64,000 bases of DNA from Euborellia annulipes (GCA_023213315.1 JAKCPI010007948.1:1-64000); one strand, 5' to 3'; positions 21,495 to 32,889 are shown, counted from the stretch's first letter. Numbers and translations are program-made. Notes: generated by a model not told the origin, from the sequence alone.

Positions 21495-21785
21495 CTTAGG
21501 CTGAACGCACACCAATTGAACAAAAACGTTTTTGACTAATCGTGCCTAAAACAATGATTTTCTCTGGGACAACGCACACCGAGGAGGCAAAACATAATTG
21601 GACATGATTCGACATCATTGAACGAAATGTTTTGTCATTGAGCGTTTTGCTCAATCGGTGTGCGTTGGCATTGAGCGAAAAATGCCAACGCACACCGATT
21701 AGGCAAAATGTTTTACCATTGAGCGTTTTTGCCTAATCGGTGTGCGTTGGCACTGAGCAAAACGTTTTGTTCTTGGATAAAACAT
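21495..21785. mobile_element. Multi-palindromic MITE N6
   Basis: GAACGCACACCAATTGA at the left and TCGGTGTGCGTTGGCA repeated twice at the right, with inner CAACGCACACCGA units. At least five copies of CGCACACCG or its inverse alternate in orientation, so several nested hairpins are possible. Non-coding. Confidence 0.65.
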
Positions 21786-22015
21786 TCTGTCCACACCACA
21801 GAGGTCGTTAAAGGGTTCTCGAGATCACCAAAATTCCAAAATGGGGAGGTGCAAAAAATTCCTAAAAATCCAGAAATCTAACCATTGGAAAGCATTGAGT
21901 ACCAATATCTTGATAATCTCGATTTTCAGAAATGATTAATCGATTCCGATAAATCGAAAAATATCATTTCGATTCCAAAATCGAAATCGACTTTTCAATC
22001 CCTAAATTGAAATTT

Positions 22016-22700
22016 AAAAATCTGGTGTGACTGGCGCACAGCACACAACTTTCTCTTACCTTCGGTAATCGAAAGTTGTGTTCTGTGCTTGTCAGACCAG
22101 ATTTTTTGTGTCGACATATATTTAGTTTCCGACAGTAAGGTATATTCGATTTTCAAGATGTACAATTTATAAGTATGGCAAAATATTTATATTTTGTTAC
22201 CATGGCAACCATTTCTCCTATCTTTTCTATGGAGTACAAGAGTAAAGTGGTCTTCAGAAGATTTCAATGACAATATGAGAATATACATTTTAAAGAGAAT
22301 CTAAAAAATAATTGATTTTTGAATTAAAAAAAAATCGTTGGAGCGAATTTTGAGAAAATCGAAAAAAACTGAAAAAGTGCATCAGTAAAGTACTAGTACT
22401 TTTTGGTCGATTTTGTTCAAAAGCTTCGTGTCACGTCCCAGGGGGGTGCCTAACTTAAATATAAAATTTCAACCTCCTAGCTCTTTTCATTATTGAGATA
22501 TTTTGTTCACAGACAGACACACACACAGACAGACAGACACACAGACAGACCATGTCGCGAAAACCACTTTTTCGGGCTCAGGGGACCTCAAAACGTGTAT
22601 ATTCATCAAAATCTCGACATCGAATTTTTGACATGAATCCAATACTACTTTCTCTCTCTATATATATTAACATATATATAGAGGTAAGAGAAAGTAAAAA
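22016..22700 (-). mobile_element. Family A element, copy A3 (near full length)
   Basis: 3' hairpin at the left (AAATCTGGTGTGACTGGCGC to GTCACACCAGATTT-like, 22018-22105). The AGTACTAGTACTTT block is at 22388, the CATGTCGCGAAAACC block at 22550, and the 5' hairpin (TATATATTAACATATATATA, GGTAAGAGAAAGTAAAA) at the right. It is complete and useful as reference for the family. Confidence 0.9.
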
Positions 22701-23525
22701 GTACGGTATTTAACTTTATTTTGATTTTTTTTTCTTACAATGGTTGTTAGCTAAAAATAAGTACAGAATTAGCATAACGAGTGAGAACGACCACTATCAT
22801 CAGTGGGGGAGGGGGGGGAGACGTAGACATTTCACGGCGAATTGGCTCCCCCCTAAAAAGAAAGGACTCCAAAATAAGGGACGTCCAACCAACCAACCAA
22901 CCAGCCCATATGGCCAAGACATGATTTATCGACGTCTCTCTCTCTCTCTTCTGTTTCTTGCACGCACCAAATTTTGATTTATTCCCGACTTTGCGGTGGC
23001 GGTATTTTAACAAATTCGACCTCCCCCCCCACTCTCCGACTTTTTGAATCCCTCTGTCCTTGTGCCGATAACAAAAACAGCGCCCTCCCCTCCCGTGCTC
23101 TCCGATCAATCACAGACCAATAATTAATCATGTTTATTTAATTTACTTGACATAAATGAAAGTAATAAACAGATAGAGTGAGAAAAAGGGCGCCATTTTA
23201 TTTGACAAACATCGATTATATCTGGGGGGGGGGGGTGGCATATATAAATGGCAATTTAGAATTGTTTTTTTAATATTTCGTTGACATCATTTGACAAGCC
23301 GATTTCATTTCTTTTAAAGAATATGACAGACCCTTCTCTTTGTTCATTTATCTTCTAGATATGTATATCTACACTATGCTATCTATTTATAAATCGAAAA
23401 TTATAAATAAACTGATGTGATCAATTCAAAATTTTTTATAGGTATAATCATTCAAAATAACGTTTTTATACCGATTGAAACATTGCCGGTTGTTTCACAT
23501 CTAGTTAGCTATCGATCGGATAAGC
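22701..23525. other. Unassigned stretch
   Basis: G and C runs at 22806-22820, 23019-23030 and 23224-23235. No gene recognised; the long open frames here are low-complexity. Confidence 0.45.
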
Positions 23526-23921
23526 TACACTGTGCGTCAAAAAATAGTAATATTTTGTTACTTCTTAAGAAGACCTGTTCTAATCTACCTTAATGTTACT
23601 TTAATTTAAGAAACATTCAATCTTATACATTTCTAAGTAAATTTAACATAAATTCAAATCATTTTAATTTAAGAGAATTAAAATAAAATAAAGATCGATA
23701 TGTTAGGGGCGACAAATCAACATCATCTCAATATGTTGTGTTGAATATTAATTAACAATTTTGTTTTTATAAGATATAATAGATAGATAAAATCGACAGA
23801 GAAAAACTGAAATGAAAAAAATATTTTAAAATTTTTGAAATTTGGCGTTAATATAAAAATTTTTTTAGTTTTAAAAACGATGTAACACCTGTTTTTTCAC
23901 TATTATAAATATAAAAATAAT

Positions 23922-24115
23922 TGAGAAACAGGATGAAGAAAGAAGAGCAGCTAGCATTTGTTTCATTTATTTAAGGCCCATTAAGCTAACGTTTCGGTTT
24001 CGGTCGAAACGTTAGCTTAATTAGCTTTAAATAAATGAAACAAATACTAGCTGCTCTTCTTTCTTCATCCTGTTTCTCAATTATTTTATCCAGCTATAAA
24101 TCTACTTTTCTCAAC
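23922..24115. mobile_element. Family H hairpin insertion H7 (loopless palindrome)
   Basis: Flanked by 13 bp ATATAAAAATAAT (23909-23921 and 24116-24128). The arms meet at TTTCGGTTTCGGTCGAAACG, so only the GAAACGTTAGC side of the core remains in each arm. The unit ends TTTATCCAGCTATAAATC, similar to other H ends. Confidence 0.75.
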
Positions 24116-25090
24116 ATATAAAAATAATATAGAGGAAAGTACCCAAATAGGACCCCTGCCCTAATGTGGACCCCCATGGTTATTGTCTCTGTTTAGTGCT
24201 GAAACTTAGCGAAAGACAGTGTAAATACTAGTGCAAGATTCCACCACAAAGTAGAAGTGCCCTAACGTCACCTACTCTATTTGTTGACTTGACAGTTAGC
24301 CATTACGTGTTTTGGCAAAATTAAAAGTTTTTGTGAGTGCTCAGTTTTTTTTAATTGGACGCGATAAGTGACAGGCAAGCCTTTCACCCTTATACAGTGT
24401 ATATTCTTAAATGGTAATGTTGAAGGAATCATTTGACCATGTAATTATTTCCAATGTGATGTTTTTTTTTTATCAAATATGGCGTTTTGAAAATGCAGAA
24501 GTGAGGTGCCTAAAACGACCCCCAACAGTTGCCTAAACTGGACCCCCTACATAATGTGTGATGTTTTATGTAAAACTTTTATGTAAACTTCTACCCCTTA
24601 TAAAACCCACTGTTGAAGTATTTACCTTGACTTTTCACATTTTCAACATTCCTTTTTTCAATTTTCACATTTATTTTTATTTTTTTTTTCAAGCACATTT
24701 TCAATTTTTACATTAAAAAATGTTAAAATAAAAAAATATATTTTTTGTCAAACCGTTCTATAATTGTTTTTCAGATTTATTCCCTCTCCTAGATCAGTAG
24801 ATTCAGTTTTTGGTCATTTTCCCCAGGGGTCCAGTTTAGGCAACCTTTTTGAAAATCACCAAAGTGTAAGTTTTAAAAAAATTGTTACCCCTGCAATTTA
24901 TACATATATATTTCCATAGATAAATTACCAATAGTACATCACATAGTAAAGTAAATATTACATAGCTTTAAAAAAGGTTTTTTCAATAATTTTATACTTT
25001 ATACATAAAAACAAAATGGGGGTCGAATTTGGTCCTCTAATATAAAAATTTCGACATTTTTGTCTTTGTTTTATTTAAAGTGTAATTACA

Positions 25091-25310
25091 TGGGAGTAGC
25101 CAGGGGAAGCAGGGGGGCCAATGCCCCCCCTGTCATGTCCTGTCTATTAAAACAAATATACGGTATATTTTTCCCATTGTGAATTTTTTTTTAATGAGCT
25201 TAATCTTAAAAATAATAATCTATGTATATATAATTGCACACCGCCCCCCCCTCTCGTCCTACTCGTAACGAGTGGTTACCCCCCCTAACATGATGTCTGG
25301 CTACGCCCAT
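25091..25310. mobile_element. hAT-like MITE, copy hAT-3
   Basis: ATGGGAGTAGCCAGGGG at the left and CTGGCTACGCCCATG at the right, with G and C runs inside like hAT-1 and hAT-2. No clear 8 bp duplication, so the assignment is weaker. Confidence 0.5.
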
Positions 25311-25474
25311 GTGTTGAATAAATTGGGATAGGGATTTGTGTTAAATTCTCTTAGAAATGTATAAGATATTTCTTATTAAATGTTTCTTAAATTAGAGTAT
25401 CATTAATATAGATTAGAACAGGTCTATTTAAGAAGAAACAAAGTGTTATGTTTTTTTTTTTGAGGGGCAGTGTA

Positions 25475-26865
25475 GTTGACTTTGACTTTCGAGTTTTTTC
25501 ATATCTAGTTAAGTTAATAATATGATTAAATAAGAGCCCAGGTCGATGTTAGTTAGCAAAAACCCAAAGTTCTATACAAAGGGGTGATATTATAGGCTCA
25601 CAAGCATTGGCCAGTGGCGATATGTCAAATCTAATGTTAAGTTTGGAACCACGGCAAATTTGAATGCAAACCATTTATTTTTTTGGAAATTTTTGTAAAC
25701 AAATTGATTATATTAATTTTTAAAAATATTATGCCTTTATCAAGTTACTAACTTCACAAAACTCATCCTATCTCAGATTGCTAATTATATGTGAAAAAAC
25801 TCATTTTTTTAAACTCAAGATTAAGCGTGTTCTTGTTTACTAAATAGATGGGGGTAACTATAGGTAGGATAAATTTGCTATTTGACTATAAGTGAAGCAA
25901 CCGATTCATAATCTTTATTTTACCTACTTGGTTCAAAGTCTGGTCCAGGGGTGTTTTAACTCCTATTTGACATTAAAAAAGATCTTTCTTAATTTTTATG
26001 CTTAATAATATTTAAAACAGTTATAAAAAAGACTATAAAGTTTAAAAATTTCATCTCCACCTCCCCTAGTTGCAATTGCAAATTACAGATAAGTAGAGAA
26101 TTTTGATTAAATTGAAAAATCTCATTTTTTTAACTTGAAGGTTAAGCATATAAGCGGAAAAGTAAAAATATTTGGCTTCATTTTCTTTGAATCTTCTATC
26201 AACGTTACTTCAAGATTTCTTTCTTTATTGTAAATTCGAAAATGCGCTAAAATATCTTAATACAAGCAGGCTTTTTTGGATCTTTCACGAACATTCAATT
26301 ATTTTTTTTTTCTAGGTTACTATGACATCTTAATAAAAAGAGAGAGAGGGAGAAAAAAAAAGAATAGGAAATGGCTTTAAGCTTTAAGGTCTGAACCTGG
26401 TCTTAACTGTTCAACCCCTCTATATTATATTAGATAGACCTTGATGGCACACAATGGTGAAAAGACGGAAGTTAGGGTGGGGTGGGGGGGCTGAGCCCGG
26501 AATAAGACCAGCCAGCCCTTTGTGAGGAGGCCCCTTCAAAGCCACCCCCTCCCCCTCCTGAACCTTTTGCCTGTGACACTTTTCATATTTGATCTCAGCC
26601 ATTTTACCTCGTAGGAAATAGCCAACCAACCACCACACCACCCTTTCTCTTGCACACACACACAAACACAAACACCTCGCATACACCTGCATTATTCAAA
26701 TAAGGTCAAGTATTATAGCTATTAATAAATAATAGGGAATTTATCCTTCATTTAAATAAAATATTTATTTAAATTAGAAAAGCAATAGACGATTTTTCTA
26801 GTACTTGATCCTATTTTATTTACAGTCTATTGGCTGCTGTGTCATTTAGTAAATTATTGTATACT
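25475..26865. other. Unassigned stretch
   Basis: AT-rich, with a more GC-rich part at 26455-26640 that contains G runs and CACACA. No exon or element was recognised. Confidence 0.4.
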
Positions 26866-27595
26866 AGCCGCGACGCCCGCCTTCGGCGGGTTTCGCGCCT
26901 AGCTGGGGGCTTCGGCCCCAGGACCCCCCTCAGCTGGCTCGGGCCCGCCTGCGGCCGACCCTCGCCTTTTCTTCTTATTTATGAAAAGGAAATTTTTTTT
27001 TTTTATTTAAAAAAAACACACTTTTTTTCTCATTCACACTCACACTCACACACACATTCACACAGTCTTTTCGGCAACTGAGGCCATTTAAGACTTTTTA
27101 CGATATCCGTTATTTTTTAATATACATATATGGTGTCCAGGCATATCTTATTTAAGCCATTTGGTATCCAATTGGCTTAAATAAAATCATCGGACTGCCT
27201 GGGCTCCGAACCCGCGACGTTTGGTATACGAGGTTAGCACGCTAACCTCTACACCAAGCCCCGAGGGCGAAAAGGAGATTATTATTATTATTCCATTCCA
27301 ATCCAGAGCCAGCTTGAAGAATTGTTTACATTCATGGAATACACAAATGAAAAGAATACATAAATATTTCTCTATACATTTCCTATAGGAGAAATCGTAA
27401 CTTTAAGAATTAATAACTCTAAAAGTTACAGGAATTTCGGGATGAAAATAATTTTCATGTAATTCCGAGAAGGTCCTATTTCTGCATATAAAATTTCATT
27501 TCAAAATTCCAACGGGAAGTTGCCTAAATAGAGCGTGACAGACAGACAGACTGACGGACATTAGCGAATTATATATATATAGATGATAGATATAT
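26866..27595 (+). repeat. Family B element, copy B2 (SINE C2 inserted)
   Basis: 5' part ACTAGCCGCGACGCCCGCCT with GC-rich hairpins to about 26970. The 3' part at 27430-27595 has GGAATTTCGGGATGAAAATA, AACGGGAAGTTGCC, GACGGACATTAGCGAATTAT. The SINE at 27003-27268 separates them. Confidence 0.6.
27003..27268 (-). mobile_element. tRNA-derived SINE family C, copy C2
   Basis: Minus-strand head GCCCTCGGGGCTTGGTGTAG, GGTTAGCGTGCTAACC, box B-like GCGGGTTCGGAGCCC, then GGCAGTCCGATGATTTTATT, the TCTTAAATGGCC block and a GTGTGAATG tail with oligo-A. The flanks share AAAAGGARATT. Confidence 0.85.
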
Positions 27596-27598
27596 ATT

Positions 27599-27785
27599 AG
27601 AAGAAAGAGCCTTTCCTGGAAACAGCAGCTAGGTGAAATAAAAAGCTTTATATTCTGTTACCGAAGTTTCGAGAGCTAGTTGCACCCATCTTCAGGGCAC
27701 GAAACGTCGGCAACAGAATATAAAGCTTTTCATTTGACCTGGGTGCTGTTTCCCCAGAAGTCTCCTTTCCTTTTCTTTTAATTGA
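27599..27785. mobile_element. Family H hairpin insertion H8
   Basis: GAAACAGCAGCTAGGTGAAA at the left and the inverse of it near 27740-27755. The core is on the minus strand at 27659-27702: GTGCC, CTGAAGA, T, a stem-loop, GAAAC, TTC, GGTAAC. The right arm starts inside the core (GAAACGTCGGCAACAG). Confidence 0.7.
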
Positions 27786-27802
27786 ATATCTACATCCTTT
27801 AA

Positions 27803-28128
27803 ACCAGAGTTTTCCAAACTGGGAGGCGCGCCTCCCTAGGGAGGCGCGGACTAGTCTAAGGGGAGGCGCGAATATTGGCCACCAGGATCAACTTTCCAAA
27901 TGATTGCTAGTTTTATAAATAAAATAATTAAATTTAGAAGATTCTGGGACGGAGGTTTTCCTTAATTAAAAAATATGAATAAATAAAAAAAATATTTTTA
28001 TAGAAATTTATATTTTTTAGTATTAAAAATTTTTGTTTTTGTATTATTTTATTAAATGTGTGGGGTAGGGGGCGTCATACGATTAAATATTTTTAAGGGA
28101 GGTTAAAGTTTGGAAACCATTGACCTAA
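27803..28128. mobile_element. hAT-like element with GGAGGCGCG hairpin, copy 1
   Basis: CAGAGTTTTCCAAACTGGGA at the left and GTTTGGAAACCATTG at the right. Inside are GCGCCTCCCTAGGGAGGCGC and GATTGCTAGTTTTATAA. The CAG...GTTTGGAAACC ends are like hAT elements. A second copy is at 30552-30770. Confidence 0.6.
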
Positions 28129-28224
28129 AGTAAGACTCATTCTAGAAAATTATCCTATGTGTAAAACCCAAAGGCGGATCCAGGGAAGTTTCAAGCTCGC
28201 CGAAGGCGATAACATTGTTAATTA

Positions 28225-28770
28225 TTTTATTTATTAAGATTGGATTTCAAATGGCTTAAATAAGAATGCCTGGGCCCCAACATATAAATATTCTTTTTTT
28301 TTTTTTTTTTTAATCTGCCCGTCTAGCCTAGGGCTAAAATTTTTACAAAATATACATATCGTCGCTTGCATCAGGTAGTGACGTATCTCAAAAAAATTAA
28401 AAATTGAGATACAACGGGCATGGCCGTGTCCTGGCGTTCTTTACATTATTACAAAGTGACGAATCTGTATTTCCATGTTTTTTCGTATTATTTAGGTTTT
28501 TTTGGTTTTGCGTATCTATACATTTAATATAACAACACGAACTATAAACAGCTCTCCTGAAAAATGATAGAAATTGAGATACGCCACTACGTGTTTCAGA
28601 CGACGATATATCAAAATAATATAAACAAAACAATATTAATAAATATATATATATATTCTTAATAACGGTTATCGTAAAAAGTCTTATAAGACCTAAGTTG
28701 CAGAAAAGACTGTGTGAATGTGAGTGTGAATGGGAAAAAAGTGTGAGTGTTTAAAAAAAATGGATTAGGG
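28225..28770 (+). mobile_element. SINE family C, copy C3 (5' truncated, interrupted)
   Basis: Begins in the body (TTTCAAATGGCTTAAATAAG, TGCCTGGGCCCC), is interrupted at about 28290-28625, and resumes with AACGGTTATCGTAAAAAGTC, AGTTGCAGAAAAGACTGTGT and an A-rich tail. The head is absent. Confidence 0.65.
28372..28594. mobile_element. MITE inside SINE C3
   Basis: GTAGTGACGTATCTCAA and the inverse TTGAGATACGCCACTAC bound about 220 bp. Ends of the form TAGTGGCGTATCTC suggest hAT, but no clean target duplication was seen. Confidence 0.5.
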
Positions 28771-30035
28771 GTTGAAAAATTGAAAAAAATGTTTTTTAAA
28801 TTTTTTTTAGCTAAATCGAAGCCAAATAAATAGAAAACATTCAAAAAATAGCGTTGATTATTATTTTGATTAGGGGCGCGGGGATGAAGGGTTGATTATT
28901 TAATTATTTAAGAAAGGCCTTGGAATATTCCAAATCACTTGTTGACATTATTTTCCAGCTCTAAATATAGTTAGATTAGAGCAAAAGGTTTTTTTTTCTT
29001 TTTAATAAAAAGGGAATTGTTATTTTCATCTATTTATTCCTATAATAAGAGAGAAGAGACAAGTTTATCTCGTTCAGTCGAGTGCGTGGCCTGCTGGCAG
29101 GCGTTTCTTAGTTGAGTGTAAAGTGAATCAAAGTGAATAATTAATATAGTGTAACCCACCCTGACCTCACCGTCAACCAGCACACCCTCTTGAGAGTCTT
29201 ATTAAAGGTAATTATTATGCATTTTATCGTTGAAAAAAAAATGATAGAAACAAATATTTTGACTGCGAAAAACGATTCTTTTGAATATGAAATTAAATAT
29301 TTTGTATTTCACTAAGGGTAGAGGGAGATTATAAGATGTTGAAAGGGGGAGGGGGAGTGTAGGGGTCATTGAAAACAAAATTGGTTTTTTATTTTTTTTT
29401 AAATACACTTTTTTCTCATTCACACTCAACACTCACACACACATTCTTTCTCTTTCTAAGTGGCCTATATTTTTGTAAATCAAATTTCCTTATTATACTT
29501 TTACACAGGGGTGGATTAAGGGTTGAAAATTAAAATAAAATAATTTCAAAATAAAATTAAAATTAAAATAATTATTTTTTATAAATGTATTCAAATTATT
29601 TTGAGACTAATTTCGCGGTGAAGGCTGCATTTCCTTAAAGGGGGGAGGGGGGAGGTATAAAGACCAGGGGGGTTAATGCCCCATCCCCTATAATGCACAA
29701 AGATATTAATGTTTTTTAATACTTTTACTAAAAAATAAGTGCATTCCTTTTGAGTTAAAATTTATATTATATATTTAGCAAATAGGATAGTAGGATAGAA
29801 ACATTTTAATGTCATTCTAAAATTCTGGGGCGGAATTAATTTTTGAAGATTTCGAAATTCTCATAAACAGATAATAATAACACTGGGTAACTTAGGAACC
29901 CATCGAATCCCTTGCAGAATTTTGTAAGGATTTTTTCTTTAGGTAGAAAAGTAAGATATGATTACACTTAGAATTTTACTGGGGTGAGTTATCGCATCTT
30001 TTTGTATATAGAACTAATCCCAATTCGAATTTGAA
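28771..30035. other. Unassigned stretch
   Basis: At 29080-29210 lies a more complex, less AT-rich segment followed by AAAGGTAATT, which could be a non-coding exon or a repeat. At 29400-29465 (minus) is a family C SINE tail fragment. The rest is AT-rich with G runs near 29345 and 29640. Confidence 0.35.
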
Positions 30036-30290
30036 TTTTTACTTTCTCTTACCTCTATATATGTTAATATATAGAGAGAAAGTATTGGATTCATGTCAAA
30101 AATTCGATGTCGAGATTTTGATGGATATACACGTTTTGAGGCCCCTGAATCCAAAAAAGTGGTTTTCGCGACATGGTCTGTCTGTGTGTCTGTTTGTGTT
30201 CAATTTAAAGCATGAAGGAATTGAGCTAGGAGGTTGAAATTTTATATTTAAATTAGGCACCCCCCCTAGGGGGCGAAAATAAGATTTGAG
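30036..30290 (+). mobile_element. Family A element, copy A4 (3' truncated)
   Basis: Full 5' hairpin and the first 250 bp (TTCGATGTCGAGATTTTGAT, CGACATGGTCTGTCTG, GGTTGAAATTTTATATTTAA). It stops after AAATAAGATTTGAG, next to element H9. Confidence 0.85.
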
Positions 30291-30299
30291 AAAAATATT

Positions 30300-30540
30300 T
30301 TTCTTCAGGAATGAAAGATAGAAAAAACTAAGCCAGAATTTTTTCTTTAAAAATATATATTAACAGCTGACATTTCGGCTTTGGCCAAAGCCATCCTCTG
30401 AGCTGTTATTGGTCATGCGAGGATGGCTTTTACCAAGACCGAAACGTAAGCTGTTAAAATATACTATTTTTAAAGAAAACATTCTGGTTGCGTTTTCTTT
30501 TAACTTTCATTCCTGATTCAAATTCCACCAGCCATAAAAT
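30300..30540. mobile_element. Family H hairpin insertion H9
   Basis: Inverted arms from CAGGAATGAAAG (left) to CTTTCATTCCTG (right). Cores at about 30362-30408 (minus) and 30418-30456 (plus). The minus core has a 5 bp outer stem CAGCT/AGCTG and a GGCTTTGGCCAAAGCC stem, but reads CAGAGGA instead of CTGANGA. Unit end ACCAGCCATAAAATACCC. Confidence 0.7.
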
Positions 30541-30551
30541 ACCCTTATACC

Positions 30552-30770
30552 AGCGTTTTCCAAACTGTGAGGCGCGGCTCCCTAGGGAGGCGCGGACTAG
30601 TCTAAGGGGAGGCGCGAATATTGGCCACCAGGACCAAATTTCCAAATGATTGCTAGTTTTAATATAAATATGAATAAATAAAAAAGTATATTAAAATTGG
30701 GGGGGGGGGGCGTCATAAGATTAATTATTTTTAAGGGAGGCGTGGTAACATAAAGTTTGGAAACCACTGC
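30552..30770. mobile_element. hAT-like element with GGAGGCGCG hairpin, copy 2
   Basis: CAGCGTTTTCCAAACTGTGA to GTTTGGAAACCACTG, shorter inside than copy 1 and with a run of 12 G near 30700. The flanks CCTTATAC and CTTTAAAC are similar but not identical. Confidence 0.6.
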
Positions 30771-30789
30771 TTTAAACTCAAGAAAATTT

Positions 30790-30920
30790 ATATATTGGAT
30801 GGTTCGGATTAGCGGATCGGATCCCACATCCTCTTGCAGCAGCCGAAATGGATTAGTGCATCGGATCGTCCGAACTGCCCGGATCTGCGGATCTTTTTAA
30901 AAGATTTTGCCCATCCCTGC
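30790..30920. repeat. GGATCGG-rich degenerate repeat, copy 1
   Basis: Repeated GGATCGGATCC, GGATCGTCCGAAC and GCGGATC words, ending GCCCATCCCTGC. A related inverted stretch lies at 59680-60010. Confidence 0.5.
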
Positions 30921-30999
30921 TTACACTATAGTGAGATGAAAAATCATGAATTACTTCTTAAATTTCAATTAATTCATTCAAAATTTTTAGTTAGAGTGT

Positions 31000-31262
31000 A
31001 AAGAAAATAATGGCAGGTAGATATTATTTCATTTATTAGGCTCTCTATGCTGAAGTTTCGATCTTGGTTAAGACCATCCTCAGAGCTTGTGGGTGTCAAT
31101 ATAGGCATACAATCAATTATGCAATATGCCTATAGTGAGGATGGTCTTAACCAAGACCGAGACGTCAGCAGAGAGGGCCTAATAAATGAAATAATATCCA
31201 ACTGACAGACACACCTTTCTTCCCCACATTATCGATTATCCAACTATAAAATCCACATCTTG
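31000..31262. mobile_element. Family H hairpin insertion H10
   Basis: Inverted arms with TATTATTTCATTTATTAGGC and GCCTAATAAATGAAATAATA. The minus core at 31047-31091 has GCT, CTGAGGA, T, stem GGTCTT/AAGATC, GAAAC, TTC, AGC. The plus core at 31136-31172 is degenerate (GAGACGTCAGC). Unit end TTATCCAACTATAAAATCC. Confidence 0.75.
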
Positions 31263-32330
31263 TAAATTTGTTAGAGTTTTATTTGATCCTATGGCACTTC
31301 CTGGACCTTACCAACAATAGGGGTTTGGAGGTGTATTAATTTTTTAAGTAGTATTCATAAAAAAAAGAAGAAAGAGTTAAATTAAAATAGTAAAAACAAA
31401 GAAAATTTATTTATTTTTCTCTTAAAAGTTTTTCTTTTCACTAAATAAAATAATTCTCTCTTTTTCTTTATAAAAATTTAATTTTCAAATAGAAATATGC
31501 CATGTTTTTCAATTAAATTAAAAAAAAGAGCTCTCTCTCTATGTGTATGTGGGCGTTCTTTTAAAAAAATTCGAAACTGAAAACGTTTTAAGTTGTGAAT
31601 TTCATAGGTAAAAAACAAAAAACAAAAAAGAAGAAGAGATAGAACAAGGGGGAGAATGTCGAGAGGCTTTCTTTCTTTCTTTCTCCCTTGGTTTTGAGGG
31701 TTCATCCGCTTGAGCGATATAGGTAGTGGGGGGGGGGGATGGAGAAATAATAAAATTACTCTTACAGAGAAGTTGCCAGCAACAACAAGAAGTGAGATGA
31801 GACAGAGAGAGGGTGGGCGGGTGGGTTGCAAAAACACTCAGAGACAACTTGACGAAGTGGCGGAGAGGAAGGAAAAGAGAGAGAGAAAAAAAAAAATAAT
31901 GGAACCCCCATTTTCCTGATAGGAGGGACGACGACGACGACGTCTTCTGAAGAAGAAAAAGAAAGAAAAACTCTCTGGACCAACTCACGCGCTTCTTTTT
32001 AATTGCTGTATCATTGTGTTGTTGTTGCTTATTTGGAGACAGACAGACTGATGGACAGACAGACGCGTTGAGAATGAATTATTCCCCCCCCTCTAACGTC
32101 TTAGATTCATTTCTTCTTTTGCTTTTTTTTTATAAAACAAGTACGTAAAGTAATTTAAATAAGTTTTCATTTTCGTATTCTTATATTTTGTCACACGTGA
32201 TAGAAATGAATAATTAGGGTTTGTTTTGCACAGCGTAGTCAAAGAGAGTATAGAAAAATAATTTTACTTTTAAATTTGTAATTGTGGGATGGATTTTAAG
32301 AATAGAGACAGAGAGAAAGAACCTTTTTTT
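31263..32330. other. Unassigned, simple-sequence-rich stretch
   Basis: Purine- and pyrimidine-rich tracts (TTTC repeats at 31671, GACGAC at 31927), G run near 31730. Overlapping open frames here follow from strand-biased composition; no gene. Confidence 0.45.
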
Positions 32331-32332
32331 TT

Positions 32333-32694
32333 TTTTTTTTTTTAAACACTCACACTTTTTCTCATTCACACAGTCTTTTAGGCAACTTAGGCCATTTAAG
32401 ACTTTATACGATAAATGTTATTATGAACATATATACAGGGTGTCCGAAAAAGAACTCTCACTGGTCAAAAAGCCCATTTTCGTCAGAGAATCTTAGCATC
32501 GGCATTAAATAACAGTTTCTTAAAATTAGGGAGTTCTTTTTCGGACACCCTTTATATATTAAGGTCCAGGCTTTCTTATTTAAGTCATTTGGTATCCAAA
32601 TGGCTTAAATAAAATCATCGGACTGCCTGGGATCCGAGCCCTCGATCCTTGGTATTCAAGGCAGGCGCGTTACCAACTACACCAAGCCCGAAGG
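32333..32694 (-). mobile_element. SINE family C, copy C4 (with mariner MITE inside)
   Basis: Oligo-T at the left (the tail), CAGTCTTTTAGGCAACTTAG, ATTTGGTATCCAAATGGC, head inverse CCAACTACACCAAGCCCGA at the right. MITE M2 lies inside at 32434-32555. Confidence 0.8.
32434..32555. mobile_element. mariner-type MITE M2
   Basis: TACAGGGTGTCCGAAAAAGA at the left and TTTTTCGGACACCCT at the right with TA on both sides, about 120 bp. The GGGTGTCC end is common to mariner-like elements. Confidence 0.75.
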
Positions 32695-32889
32695 CAACGT
32701 TTTAGTTTAAATGCCTACCCTCGCTTGAACTTAAGAACCTTCGTTAACATCTTAACACTTGCATTGCAACAAGAAATATCCCAAATTGCCAGCCGGAGGC
32801 GAGCAAGGGGGCGCAGCCTACTTGAATATATAATAATAGTAATATTAAATACTCGTATATTCTAATATTTTGTTTTTCTCTTGTTCTAG

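Larger units (their letters stand above)
23526..25474. mobile_element. TA-flanked element N8 with 130 bp inverted ends
   Basis: Left end CACTGTGCGTCAAAAAATAG, right end inverse of CACTGCCCCTCAAAAAAAAA. Similarity continues for about 130 bp (AGACCTGTTCTAATCTA, AATTTAAGAAACATT, CTTATACATTTCTAAG). TA lies on both sides. The inside carries H7, a hAT-like MITE and repeated phrases about GGACCCCC/GGGGGTCC, but no transposase frame. It could be a non-autonomous Tc1/mariner-type element. Confidence 0.65.

Noticed and set aside
22747..23109. A 120-codon open frame on the minus strand
   Set aside because: Its composition follows from G/C runs and a GAGA tract; no motif, splice site or conservation clue.
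29080..29215. Retrotransposon long terminal repeat or a first exon
   Set aside because: No second copy, no TG...CA ends and no coding frame; only a GTAATT donor-like word.
31478..31988. Overlapping open frames of 119 and 128 codons (minus)
   Set aside because: The strand has a long pyrimidine-rich bias, which gives long Ser/Leu/Phe-rich frames in several phases at once.
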